In this document: positions 1-29,800 of the stretch, piece by piece
How the letters are laid out: every line of letters starts with the position of its first letter
How positions within the stretch are numbered: position 1 is the stretch's first letter
Assembly: GCA_910589415.1 (NCBI GenBank)
Contig: OU342632.1
Location: forward strand, 32,501,637-32,565,636
Origin: Malachius bipustulatus
Taxonomy: Eukaryota; Arthropoda; Insecta; Coleoptera; Melyridae
Direction of reading: 5' to 3'
DNA length: 64,000 bases
Made by a program: the position numbers and the translations under genes
The notes under the pieces: generated by a model
What the model was told of the DNA's origin: nothing
Databases searched by the model: none
The model's input: the letters and a program-made list of their open reading frames with translations, nothing else

Positions 1-16499
<16,499 letters not shown>

Positions 16500-17345
16500 T
16501 TAGATGTTTATGTTTAATTAATTATTCATGATATTGATCTTTTTAATTTTGCTGTAATTGTTTAATTTTACTTTTCTTAATGTCACTTCAGTAAGGCCAG
16601 TATGACCTCAAAATGCACATTGTATTTGTAACTCTGAGTTTTATGTATTTTCAATATAAACGGTGCTTTCAATTTTTAAAATTATGCAGAAGGAATAATT
16701 TGTTAATTCATTGTTGCGTTAAAGTTAAATATGAATGTGTTGCTTGTTGTTGTTTTTCACTATTGAATTGAGTAAAGCCTAGCTTGTTCATATTTATTGT
16801 GAATTAATTGATTAAGATTGGCTTTCTACTTATTCTAACGAAAATATAAAATATATTATCCAAAGTATAGTTGTAGAGAGATGATGTGTAAATAAATATC
16901 ATATTTATACATAATATTATGTATTCAGTCAGAAGTGATTGTAGTATACAAAGTATTAATTTTATCCATGTTTGGAACAGTATAATGTACTTAAATGCAA
17001 TCAATCATATTTTTTTATTAAAACTGAATGTTAGTCATTGTGGTTGGTGGTTACTGGTTATATTCTGAAAATTATTTCTCTGTCTAAATATGGACGGTTA
17101 ATTGTATTGTATCGGTGTACCTATGGAAATATTATAAGTGTTGTAAATTGATAATTTAGAGGTCTACAAACAGTACTAGTACTAGTAGGTACTTTGCCTC
17201 ATTCTGCAGTATTTCAACAATAATGTCGCACAATTTTGACCATGTGTGTAGAATTTGAATACAATTCTTTTATTGTTGTTAAATATATTTTCTGAGTTTG
17301 TTTCAGATGTATGTGAAAATAAATTTCATTTTGTTATGTAATAAA
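16500..17345 (+). terminator. AdSS 3' UTR and poly(A) signal candidates
   Basis: AT-rich sequence after the stop. AATAAA hexamers lie near 16889 and 17318, and again near 17340 (TGTAATAAATTG). The cluster at 17318-17345, just before the sequence changes character, is the most likely cleavage region. Confidence 0.5.
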
Positions 17346-18795
17346 TTGTGTTGTTATTCCTACCCTCATCTAACATGAAAACGCGGGTAATAGGTTAAGC
17401 TAGAAATAGGTTATAGAAATCAAAACATAACAATCACGAACCACGATACACTTTTATAGACGGTATGTTAGTAGACGGAGGGCGCGCACGCGCAGGCTGC
17501 GTTTTGGGCTTGTCGTTCTTCTGACGTCACGCAGTTCAAGATTGCACATGAGCTTGCTCATAATAATTATATCCCATTCCAGATAATTTCAAATTCAGAA
17601 TTGGTATGGAAAATTTGAATTATGTTGGTATACCTCTTATTCGAATACTGAGCTTTGAACTACCTGTTCTAATGTCAAAAATTGTCATTTGATCCCTTTA
17701 ATAACCTTAAAATTCTACTTGTTTACTTTTTTTCTACTCACTTGGTGAAGTCATCTAGCCTGTTTTGTTGCGTTGGTAGTATTAGAAAATTATGATACAG
17801 AGTACGGAAGCTAAACTTCCCTCTCTGTACGATTGCTAGCAATCTACTCATGATTATACAACCATTATCAAGGTCATTGTATTTCATTATACAGCATGTC
17901 CCGAAAGTAAACACCCATACAACGTCAACTACTGACAGATGTACTATTAATTTTTGCCTGACTTTGAATACAAGGCAATGTAGTATCTGTACTATAATAG
18001 ACTGGTTCCAAAAGCGTTGAAGTAGGGACAAAATCGAAATTTTGTGAAACGAGATATTTTATCCGCAAGTCGAACAAACGGAGGATAAGTTTATTGATAG
18101 TTCTGTAGATAAAATATAAATATAAAATATGTATGTAGATACTTTTCTAATGACCGTAATCTCAAAACATTACAGCTATGAAATAACTATACGCTAAGTA
18201 AGTATCGGATGTTTGCGGAGCGCGCGCCTCCTCGTGGATTTTTTTCGCACTTTTGTGCGGCATACTAATTGTTGACAGCTCGTTTCAATAAAATGAAACC
18301 TTTCTTAAAATCATTATTTGGAAGTGTATTTCTAGATTTTTGAATTTATTATGACTACAATTATTATTAAAAGTCATTTCCAAGCACCCAGTCTCGACTG
18401 ATTTCGTTTTAAATCGTTGAGAAATGGGCGAAATCTCATGATGAGTTTTCACATGAGCGATGTCAGAGAATACGTTTACATGGAACTTTTCTTCAAGGAA
18501 CCGCTCTTTTAGAGAGACTCCTGGTGCACATAGCACTCATAGAAATGAAAAAACCTATTATTGTCCCATTGTTCAGGTGATATATTAATTGTTCCATTAA
18601 AAAAATATCACCTTTCTTATCAAAACATAATAAGTTCACATTTCACCTCATGTTTTAGGTGTTTTATTCAGCTTATGTATAATAATTATCCAAGAGTTTT
18701 GGACATATTTTGCAGCTGTAAAGCAAGAAAATGTTACCCTTCGTCTGAAATACAGCTCGAAAAAATTATAACCGTAGTTATTGTTTTATTATATA
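17346..18795. other. Intergenic stretch, no gene seen
   Basis: Mostly AT-rich DNA. A single ACAGCATGTCCCGAAAG at about 17893 looks like one end of an old foldback or MITE. Short open frames on either strand have no recognisable motif. Confidence 0.45.
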
Positions 18796-18802
18796 GTATT
18801 AC

Positions 18803-19811
18803 CAAATACGCTAAAATAATAATACCGGACACTCCTATACCTATAGCATTGCAACAGGTTGCGTCCAATTTAGCAGCGCCGCCAAGCATGAACTGGGGAC
18901 ACTAAAAATTAAATTTGGTGAAACATAGCGGGAGTTTTAAATATCAACGCTGAATAGAAAAGCTCTTAAAATTAATTAGACGGAATAGACGGAGGAAATT
19001 GGGACGAAGAATTATAATACAACAATAAACAACAAAGTTTTCAATATGTTTATTATATTAACAATAATTAACTACTATATTGCACACAATATTATTAATA
19101 TCTTTAGGTAATAGGTATATTTCAAAAAGATTGAATCGCTACCTAACTGTAAACCTTTTATTTGCCGCAATTCCAATAATATACTTCCTTCAGTTTTAAA
19201 GGTCTATTATTTGCTGGATTAACAAAATTTTCCTCTTTGAAATGATCAGTACAAAATAATATGGTGAGAAATCGGCCTCGACACTCCACACTTTTTCAAA
19301 ATTTCGTCATTCATCGATGTTATTAAAACCTATTGCTTGTTCCTATTTCCATCAGCATATAGTTATAAAATATTAATAAGTTTATTTACGCGGTTTCTAA
19401 AGTTAACTTTATACATAATTCTTTATTCCTGCTTGGAACACCGTGGAAAGATCTGGACATGCTTAACAATAACAATCCATTTACAGTTCGAGTAACCGCA
19501 CACAGCACATAGCACATATTTTCCAGACATAATATGTTCACTTTAATACAGCGGTACATTATAAATGCCTATTTAACTGCGTACCCAACAAAATTATCCG
19601 CTGATATAATGCTTTGAGAGTAACTTTAAATTGAAATTATACTTGAAACTAAAACAAATTATGATTGACTGCAGCTGTCAAAAACCGTGAAAAGTTACCT
19701 AACTTTGAATTTAAAAACAGCATAGTGTCCCCAGTTCCTGCATGAGGGCGCTGTAAAAATGGACGGAGGTTTTGAGAGGAAGTGTCCGGTATTAATATTT
19801 TAAGGTATTTG
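18803..19811. mobile_element. Non-autonomous P-like DNA element, copy B
   Basis: Same element and same orientation as copy A, with the same CAAATAC...GTATTTG termini. It is flanked by its own 7-base duplication GTATTAC (18796-18802 and 19812-19818). It differs from copy A by scattered substitutions and small deletions, and the THAP-like minus frame of copy A is interrupted. Two copies with different target duplications show these are independent insertions rather than a segmental duplication. Confidence 0.85.
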
Positions 19812-20607
19812 GTATTACTTATATGCCTTAAATTATTAGCTAAAATTTTTAACTTTAACTTACTATCTAAAAAAAGATTCAGGAGTAATAAATACGTATG
19901 TATAAATCGCAAGCATTTAAGGTACTCGTGTACAACAAACCCTTCCCGATGTTTTTTATACCTGAACGACCTCATGTTTGCAATAACAAAAACATTAAAA
20001 TGAATAGCGGGCAAATACGAAGGACTTGCCGCATGAAAGTGTCAAATTTACCTACTTGGTGACGCCACAATAGTTACTTATTTAGCCTATGAAAATAAAT
20101 AAATAAATGGTATGGGGAGGTATACATCTTGCTTATGCGCATTAGATAGAATGGAATGGAGTCCATCAGTCCAGCGTGCACTTGACTGACGTCACAGGCT
20201 AAACACTGATATATCTACCTTGTTTATTTGTATCATGATTTCACCAACTTCTCTTTTCTCCTATCCTATCTACTATTCTTGATCCCAGTTGATCGTTGAT
20301 TTTTGGTTGAGTACGTATAAGAAACTGTGTATACCTACCTAAAATTAAAATTACAATATAGTACCTACCGTATTGTTCCCAATACAAGCCGCACCTTTTT
20401 CGGCTACTGGAGTGTTCTCAAATTCACAAGCGGCTTGTTTTCGAGTCCTGCGGCTTACTTTCGGGACCATAGTAGTATTTCTCTGACTAGGTAGGTATAT
20501 ATATTTAGTTCGGGATTTTCAGAAAGCAAGTTTATTAAGTCCATTTTTAGGACCTCTGGTTTCTACCAGGTTTTTTTAACCAAAGAATAGCAGCCCCTTT
20601 ATTTATA

Positions 20608-21801
20608 TACAGGGTGTCCCAATATTCCATGGACATGGAGCAACCATAGATTACTGAGGTAAAAAAAAGTCGCTCGGACCAAACTTATCTCTATACCAAA
20701 GTGCTTCGTTTGTCCGTTAGAGGGCTTCAAACTCTTTTGAAAATTTTAGTTTTTTTGAAATAGCTCAAAGTCGGCTGATTCCAATTCGATGAAATTTGGT
20801 AGGTCAATTTCTTATTAAAAGTACTAACTTCTGATGTACATGATAATTTGACGGAAACCAGGGAAGGGGTGAAACTACCCCTACTCTCCATTAAAATCGA
20901 TCGTAATTGTTGATAGGGTAGCAGGGACGCTGTTCATGTTTTTTTGTTTGAAAGATACATCGTTTTAGGCCATTTTTGGTCTCCTACAAAAATCTGTATC
21001 TCTCCGAGGTGCCATGTGATAAAATAAATTAGTCGATGACACCTAACCAAAATTTTATTTCATTCTTTTAATTTGAAATCAAATTTTCAATTGTCAGGTG
21101 ATTATTTGATCTAATCTCATAAAAGATGTTTAGTATGGTTCGGTTTTTTTTTCAGGTCTTTGCAAACGGTTTTTTTCAAACGCAGTAAACAGTTTGCAAA
21201 ACGACGAGGTTCGAAGAAAAGTTAAAATCATTTTTTTGCGCAGGATGGAACTTTCTAGGGTCCAAACCGGCGCCCACATCGAGCATCTTTTATGAGATTA
21301 GATAAAATAATCACCTGACAATTGAAAATTTGATTTCAAATTAAAAGAATGAAATAAAAACTTAGTTATCATCGACTAATTTATTTTATCACATAGCACC
21401 TCGGAGAGATACAGATTTTTGAAGGAGACCAAAAATGGGCTAAAACGATGTATCTTTCAAACAAAAAAACATGAACAGCGTTCCTGCTACCCTATCAACA
21501 ATTACGATCGATTTTAATGGAGGGTAGGGGTAGTTTCACCCCTTCCCGGGTTTCCGTCAAATTATCATGTACATCAGAAGTTAGTACTTTTAATAAGAAA
21601 TTGACCTACCAAATTTCATCGAATTGGAATCAGCCGACTTTGAGCTATTTCAAAAAAACTAAAATTTTCAAAAGACTTTGAAGCCCTCTAACGGACAAAC
21701 GAAGCACTTTGGTATAGAGATAAGTTTGATCCGAGCGACTTTTTTTTTACCTCAGTAATCTGTGGTTGCTCCATGTCCATGGAATATTGGGACACCCTGT
21801 A
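20608..21801. mobile_element. 1.2 kb near-perfect foldback element
   Basis: Begins TACAGGGTGTCCCAATATTC and ends with its inverse. The two arms (about 560 bases each) match over nearly their whole length, for example TCCATGGACATGGAGCAACC with its complement near 21760, with only scattered differences. The centre lies near 21150-21240. No protein is encoded. The high arm identity suggests a young element or gene conversion between the arms. Confidence 0.9.
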
Positions 21802-22049
21802 TGTATAGGAATTAATGTTTTGTTCGTTTTTTATAAATTATTTAGCTGTGTTTAGGAAATAATGATAGAGGTATTTGAATATCAGAACATCATCATGGCT
21901 TTTTATTGTATTGTTTATTTTTTACATTGGAATTGTAGGTATAATTATTTCCTATATTACCTTTGGTAGGTAGGTACCTACCTTTTTACAATTTTCAAGA
22001 AAATAACTAAATCTACAGAACACCAAACCTTTGATTTGTAGGTTATCTG

Positions 22050-22943
22050 CAGTGTTGTGAGTTGTGACCGATCTAGATCTTTTGATCTAGATCATATATT
22101 GAGATCTATGATCTGATCTAGATTCTTTTGAAATGAAAGATCTATGATCTGATCTAGATCAGTTTTTTTCGATCTAGGATCTTTTTTCTAGATCTTTTTT
22201 ATTGATAAAGATTTTTCAATAACAATGCAAGTTTAATGAAATAAAGCTGGCTAAATATACAAATAATGTGAAGGCCATATACCAAAATCTTACAATTCTG
22301 TGTCTGTGTCATTGGTGTCAACTTCTTAATCTCATGTAACTTGTTTACGATTGTAATGATTTCGAAACACCATGACACAGAATAATAACCATGATTATAC
22401 TTGCTTTTTGCTTTATTTATTTGGCCATGCCAAAGGCAAGGCACCAGCACATATAATAAGATAGTCTGTGAGTATAAGGGCATGTGTGTATATGGTGCAC
22501 AGTGAACAAAGAAAATATTCCTAGCCTTATTTTGTAAAAATAACTGATGAAACAAATAAAAGATAATACCATGATACGATACAACATACAACTCAACGAC
22601 ACACTGACACTGACACATAAGATTATGTTATATCAGCCTGAGACTGAAAACTCGTCCGCGCTGCGCATGACGTCACTAGTAATCCAAGCGCTAATAAAGG
22701 AACACTTGAAAATATTTGAAGGTGGAAGTCAACATTTATGAGGTGTAATGAAAGCTTTGAAATTGATGTTGAAAAAAAATCGATCTATTTAGTGATCTAA
22801 AATTCAGATCTATTATTTGATGATCTGATCTTTGATCTAGATCATTTTCAATTTCGAGATCTATGATCTGATCTAGATCTCTAATTTTTAAATGATCTTT
22901 GATCTGATCTAGATCTTTTTAGAAATGATCTTTCCCAACACTG
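22050..22943. mobile_element. Non-autonomous hAT-type element with GATC-word arrays
   Basis: Terminal repeats CAGTGTTG / CAACACTG and an 8-base target duplication GTTATCTG (22042-22049 and 22944-22951) are the hallmarks of the hAT superfamily. Just inside each end lies a dense array of GATCT/GATCTAGATC words: about 14 GATC in 22070-22200 and about 16 in 22780-22930. The 570-base middle has no transposase; a 139-codon minus-strand frame there has no recognisable motif. The element is inserted in the outer element 20366-23077. Confidence 0.88.
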
Positions 22944-23156
22944 GTTATCTGCGGCTTATATTCGAGTTCGCTTGGATGCGGTTTGGATTCGAGACCAATA
23001 ATCATCAAATGAAATTTGTCTTGAAAATCATCTGCGGCTTGTTTGCGGGTGCGGCTCGTATTCGGAACAATACGGTATTTATTTAGTAAAGGAAACTGTC
23101 AAAAGTGTCAAAGTTGAATGAGGTTGGGTGATGTGGGAAAAGAAGCGCTCAGATTC

Positions 23157-23165
23157 TTATATAAG
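23157..23165 (+). promoter_or_regulatory. Candidate TATA box for the 23519 gene
   Basis: TTATATAAG lies about 350 bases upstream of the start codon. Position and sequence are plausible, but no initiator at the right distance is obvious. A TCAGTTCAGTT run near 23341 is an alternative start region. Confidence 0.25.
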
Positions 23166-23518
23166 AAGAAGAACAACTCAACTTCTCACATAATTTGTCT
23201 TGTCATTTGTCACTACTATCAGAGATCATTCAATCCCTTGTTGATTTCAAATTTCAATCAATCCTTCTTTCTTTACTCATTTTTTTATGAGCGGTTGATT
23301 TCAGTTTTATTCAAGTTTAAATTAGAGTAAGGTTCAGTCCAGTCAGTTCAGTTCAAAAAACCGAAATTTTGAATGCACGTGTTTCGCAAGTTTTCGTTAT
23401 TAAAAAATCATTTCTCATCTAATATCTGTCGCTAATAGATAAATAAGGTACGTGACGAACAGTTATTAATTATTTTAAACGTTCAATCTATTCTTTTATT
23501 CATAGCAATTCATACAAA

Positions 23519-23852
23519 ATGCCGAAGAGAACTAACAGCGAAAGCTCCCTGGAAACGGACTCGGCTTCATCGGAAGCTTCTCTTCGAAGATCAAGAAGAC
23601 TGGTCCAAGTCCAAGAACCTCAGCCCCAGCAGCCCCAGCCTCAGCCCCAGCCTCAGCCCCAGCCCCAGCAGAACGTTCGTCGTAGTCTGCGATTAAGCCA
23701 AACCCCCGCGGGGACTCCCACCAAAATCGTCGGGAGACGGTCTTCAGCTACTGACGTCTCGACACCGAAAAAAGCTGTCCAGAAAGAAGTGAGCGTTCGT
23801 TTGGAGAGGAGATGTATCAGCGTTTCACCTACAAGCACTCCAAGACCAAAAG
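23519..23852 (+). CDS. Unknown nuclear protein, exon 1
   Basis: Starts at ATG in AAAATGCCG, a good insect start context. It encodes a Ser-rich, Arg-rich and Gln/Pro-repeat segment and ends AAAAG|GTATTC, phase 1. The next exon lies 13.8 kb downstream, beyond a block of transposable elements. Confidence 0.85.
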
Positions 23853-26800
23853 GTATTCTTTACTTTTTGTCTTTTATTTATTTTATATTTTGATGTATTT
23901 TATCTTATAACTGCTTGTGGGGAACTGGGATTACCAGTACCAGTAGATTCACTTCACAGAACAAAGAGAATCAGAACTCTTGTGCATAAATCGTTTGGAC
24001 AATAAAATTATTCTGAGAGCCTTTTTATTTTAAATATTGAACACGCGGAAGGAAATCTTAAAGCAAATAGCTTTACACACAGGGAATTTCCTGCCTGCTC
24101 AAAAATAAGAATATCTTTTTAAAGAGATGTCTTGGCTGTTTAGCAGAATAACAAAAGAATAAATGATTATTGTTGCCCAGGAAAGAATTCCAAGTTCAAT
24201 CAAGGCATGCACCCACCACCCTCGTTCTTAATTTCAAAACGATCCTAATTTCCATCTCAAAACATGAAGGGGCAGTTGTAGTGAAATCTAGGCAACACCG
24301 TACTTACCGAGAAGCAATGGCACAGCAGAGCCGATTCCCTGAATTAAGGGGGCCCTGCACTGCCTGCGAATTGGTAATTATTCAGATCAGTAACTCATTC
24401 ACATTCCACTACAATTTTGCAATGTTACATTTAATTTTTGTTGTATAATTTATAGTTTATTTTTTGTAGAAATGACCAAAAGTTTCTAAGGGTACTATAC
24501 TATGGAGCAAATAGGGGTACTGCGGTGGGGGGGGGGGGGGTGAAACACGTACAGTCGAACGATTTCTTTGTATCACCGGTTCCGGTTTATTGAGGCCGGT
24601 CCCAAAGTCATGAGCCATTCGAGAAGAGTAAGGAAAAATTTCCAAACATAGTCAAATTCATGCTCCCAGATTCACTACTTTGACAAACTACTGTTTGCTG
24701 TTTTGAAGATGATTGGTTAATACCCACTACCCAGTCCAGTTCAAGGCCTGTTATTCTAAAATATAAATCTGATCCAGAATCTAAGATTCTATTCGTAAAA
24801 GTTGGGCTTTTTTTAACCGGTTAACCGTTTCATAGTCTGCTAAATCTATTTTCCAATTATTTTTACAAAATTGAAAAACTGCAATAGTTTGTCTCTAAGA
24901 GAACAACCAGAAATACCAAATAATCTGTGAGAGAGATTTCAATTTGACAAGTCCCCCTCATTGTATCCTTGTAGGGCAGGAAATTTGGAATTCCCAACAA
25001 TAAACAATAGAGGTCCATTCCCACTTTGGCTTAACTAGGAGAAAGAGACCACAAAAATAGATCACATAGGTTCTTTTATGATTGTGGTATTGCTGGTTGA
25101 GAAGCCTAAGTGGAAGCGGTAATTGAAATGGGCTTAATCAAAAAGCAAAATGGGTTACTTACTACCTCCTCGTCTACCGTGGAGCTAAAGAACTCACTTA
25201 GATCCATGGCCGCATTTGCATTATACAGGGTGTTTAGTAACTGGACAGCCAAAATGGATCGCCATGTATAAAATCGTATTTTAAGCATAAAACAAAGAAC
25301 CTGGAAAAACTTCAGAACACCTTCGATTTGCATGAAAATTTGGATTTAGGTTGTGCTCAACCTAAACTTAAAAGTCTCCCCAATGCCGTTATTTGCTTAT
25401 TATTTTTAAGGGTGAAAACTACCCCTGCTACGATAAAAATATTATAAAGAAGATTCAAACTGTAAATTGCTTCAATTTTTGTTTTAATAATTTCAGTGAA
25501 GATAACTTGATGTTATTTAATATTTTTCGTGAGCTAGAACCTCCACCAACCCTTACCATAAACCACCCCTATTAGATATAGGTAAATGTTAAAATAAGCT
25601 TTGAAATTTTTTTTTATTGAACTTTATTTAAATAATAAATAATAATTCTTTATTGTCCAACAGATTATAGAAATCCAATTACTGGACAAAGCACAATATT
25701 AACAAAGATATAGTAAACTAAATCAAAAAATAAATAAACGTAACAAAAAAACAGTATAAGTCCATGTGATACACACAACCCTTATCCCTAGAAATTATTA
25801 AATTAAATATCCGCAAAATACCCAGCCGCTATCCTGGTTATGCTCCCCAAGCCAGAGAAGTGCATATCACACAACTGAGCTATTTGATTGAAGTTATCGC
25901 ACATTACAAATACCGGTGATTTAACCATCACATTCGATCTGGCATTGGGGCATCGAAAGGGAAGGCTAGCACGCGATGACACTCTGGGCACCTGAAAGCT
26001 TATGCAGCTCAACAAGGCTGGACAATCTATCATCTATCCCATTGTGCAACAGTAGACATAAAAACCTAAGAGCAGCTAGGACTCTGCGGACATTCAAACT
26101 CAACATATTGAAATCTAAAAGTAAAACTCGCTGCTCATAGCCTCTCTCAGAATACCAGCCACGCTTAATTATTTAAACTTTTAAAAATTGAAAAAAATTG
26201 TAGTTATATTAATACAAACGTACATACATAATATAATATGTAACTTCTGACAATGTAACTCCCTTCTTAATTCTTATACAGTTCTTGATTAGTTATTGGG
26301 TATAAGGGCACTTTCAGTTGATTAAATATAAATACGGCTACTGTTATGGTTTCTTCTTAGTGGACTGTATCTTTTTAAAATGACTACACAAGCAGTAATT
26401 TGAATAGTATTTTTTTTTTTTTATTTTATTGACATAAATTGAATTTCTTTTTTATGTGTCACACTAGCCACCTACGTAATATTGCTCGATCTAGGGAAAA
26501 CAACCCTTCACACATTGTTGTCAAACAGTAGCGACAATGTCGAGCTTATAAACAATTTTAAATAAAATAACATTCTTATAAAATAACATTCTTGCCCTAA
26601 CATACCGGGCGCCTTGAAATGTGTACTTTACACTTTCGAAAATAATTGAACATTACATTATAATAATAAAACAAATTTAATATTTCCTGACAATAAGAAA
26701 ATAGTCACTCATTGATCAATATCGTTTTCAACGTTTATAGGAAAAATGCAAAGTTTGGATACTGCACGTTTTGCGATAACTCGATTTACAAGAATCGATA

Positions 26801-29800
26801 CAACACGCACTATTCCATCTTGTCCTGGATGAAGTTCCATTACTCGCCCCATACGCCATTGCAGAGGTGGAGTGTTGTCATCCCTCAACAAAACAATAGT
26901 ACCGACCTTGATAGAAGATTGACTGTCTGTCTGCCATTTGTTCCTAGCTTGTAGTTCACACAAATACTCTCGATGCCATCTCGCCCAAAAATGCTGCACG
27001 ATGCTTTGTAGACGTTCATATTGTTTTAGGCGATTTTCCGGAACATTCAAGTAACTTCTCTCCGGTAAGGCGGTTAAAGGTTTTCCAATCAAAAAGTGAG
27101 CGGGGGTGAGGGGATTTAATTGATCGGGTGATGTAGTCAAAGGACACAAAGGTCTGGAATTGAGAATCGATTCAATCTGGATCAATACTGTACTGAAGTC
27201 TTCAAAATTTAAATGTGCTTCCCCTACCACTCTCTTTAGATGAAATTTCGCACTTTTAATCCCAGCCTCCCAAATTCCACCAAAGTTTGGTGACCGAGCT
27301 GGTATAAAGTGCCAATTGATATTGTCCGACGACAAAGATGTCGCGATTTCATTGTTCTGTGATTGTAAAAAATTGTACAGTTTCTTTAGCTCAACGTTAG
27401 CACCAACGAAATTCAATGCATTGTCGGAGTAAATATTGAGAGGTTTACCTCTACGACCAATAAATCTCCTTAAACACGCTAAAAAACTCGCAGTTGTAAG
27501 ATCAGAGACAACTTCCAAGTGAATGGCTTTGGTTGACATACATATAAATATACAAACATAACCCTTTATCAACTTGCAGCCTCTAGTTTCACGGGTTGTC
27601 CTATCTTTTAATAGAAAAGGGCCGGCATAATCGCATCCCGTGTTAAGAAAAGGTATTGACTGGCTTACTCTGCATTTTGGGAGATTTCCCATTAAATATT
27701 GAGAACTCTTTGGAGGGTTTACCCTGAAACATTTTACACACTCGTGTACAATTGATTTGCAGAGATTGCGACCGTGTACAGGCCAAAACCGTTGTCGTAC
27801 TGACGAAAGTAACATTGTGGGCCCGCAGTGAAATAGCTTATCGTGTTGTTCTTTTATAATTAATTTTGTTAATACGTGTTTGCTAGATAAAATGATTGGA
27901 TGTTTTACATCGTACTTGGTCTCAGATTGTTGAATACGACCGCCAACTCGCAGTAATTGATTATCGTCAATGAAGGGATGTAACGTAAGAATATTACTCC
28001 TTTTATTTAATGGACTATTGTGTTTCAACTGATTATACTCGTTCGCAAATGATTGTTGTTGAGCCAATCGAATTAAATTAATTTCAGAATTTTCTAATTC
28101 TTCGCATGTCAAATAACCTTTCTTTCTCATTGTTTGATTTTTAGTTTTAGCATTGAAAATAAATCTGAGAACAAATGCAAAAGTTCTTTTTAGTTTATTG
28201 TAAGATGAAAATTGACTAAATATTGGTATCTCTGTATTGATATTTATGCAGCTGATAGTACGCTGTTCCGGAATGTTATCTATATCTGATGGTAAATTTT
28301 CAGGCTCTATATTGAACGTGTCACAATTGAGAAAACTTGGCCCTAAAAACCACATTGAATTACCAATAAGATCTTTAACATTCATGCCGCGAGAGATTAG
28401 GTCAGCTGGATTGTCCTGTGACCTTACGTGGTTCCAACTTTCAATATTTGTTATACGCTGTATCTCACTCACTCGATTAGCGACGTAGGTTTTCCACCTT
28501 GTAGGGGATCCTTTTATCCAACACAGAGTGATGGTCGAGTCAGACCAATAATAGATTTTATTAAATTGTATTTGTATAGACTCAGTGACTCTCTGTGCGA
28601 GCTGTGCACCTAAAAGGGCAGCGCACAACTCTAATCGTGGTAGTGTCACTTGTTTGATTGGCGCGACTCTAGATTTTGCTGTTAACAACCTACATAAAGT
28701 ATTACCTGATTCATCTTTACAACGAATATAAAGACATGTCCCGAATGCCTTTTCACTGGCATCTACGAAAACATGTAATTCAGCATAATTGTAATTCAGC
28801 ATGACCACCTGCCTGGGAAATTCTATGCTTTTTAATAGCGGTAAATCAGCGATGAACTGACACCAAATTGTGTGTATGTTTTGAGGCACAGATTCGTCCC
28901 AAGTAATTTTTGCCTGCCATAATTTTTGTATCAGCATTTTGGCAATTATTATTATCGGACCTAGCATACCCAACGGGTCGTATATTTGCGAAACAATTGA
29001 CAATATTGATCGCTTGGTAACATTTTTATTGTTAGAAATTGAAATTGAGAACTGAATGCAATCTCGACTAGGATTCCATAATATACCTAATGTCTTATTT
29101 GCTTCATCGTCACCGATTGACAATACGGGTACTTCCAAATTACTATTCACCAAGAACTGCTTTCGTAATTGCATATCGTTAGAAAGCCATTTTCTTAAGT
29201 CAAAATTAGCCTTAGATAGTATGGAAGTTATGTCGTGTTGTAATTGTAATAATTCGGATTTTGAATCTGCGCCCGTAAGAAGGTCATCTACGTAAAAGTC
29301 GTTTTTTATTGTACTACTCGCCTGGCTATTGCTTTCTTCACATTCAATTGCTAATTGGTATAGAGATCTAATTGCGAGCCACGGGGCAGAAGCTGTTCCG
29401 TATGTTACGGTGTTTAGTTTATAGCATTTTAGATTTTCAGAGGGGTTTTCCCGCCAAAATATTTTTTGAAATTGTCTTTGATCTTTATCGATAAGAACCA
29501 TGCGGTACATTTTTGATATATCCGCTGCCATTACGTAATTATGTTTACGAAATCTTAAAATGATTGAGAATAGATCATTTTGAATTGTAGGCCCTACATG
29601 CTGGACGTCATTTAGACTTACACCCGAGTCGGAATTCATACTCGCGTCAAATACTACTCTGACACGTGTGGTAGTTGATTCACGGACTACACAATGCTGT
29701 GCTATATAGCAGCCTGCACCATCGTCGTCGTCCACCCTGGTCATGTGGCCCAATTGTTCATACTCTTTCATGAAATTGAAGTACTCTCTCTTTAATACAG

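Larger units (their letters stand above)
20366..23077. mobile_element. Outer DNA element with GCGGCTT subterminal repeats
   Basis: Inverted ends TACCGTATTGTTCC (20366) and GGAACAATACGGTA (ending 23077) extend imperfectly through AATAC.AGCCGCACC. Inside both ends, GCGGCTT is repeated with a TTTTCGAG-like partner (about 20431, 20449, 22952, 22979, 23034). A TA at the tip fits a TA target duplication. The body is filled by two later insertions: the foldback 20608-21801 and the hAT-type element 22050-22943. No transposase is seen. Confidence 0.65.

Noticed and set aside
22199..22618. 139-codon minus-strand frame inside the hAT-type element
   Set aside because: No similarity to hAT transposase (no BED finger, no dimerisation motif) and composition like the surrounding AT-rich DNA.
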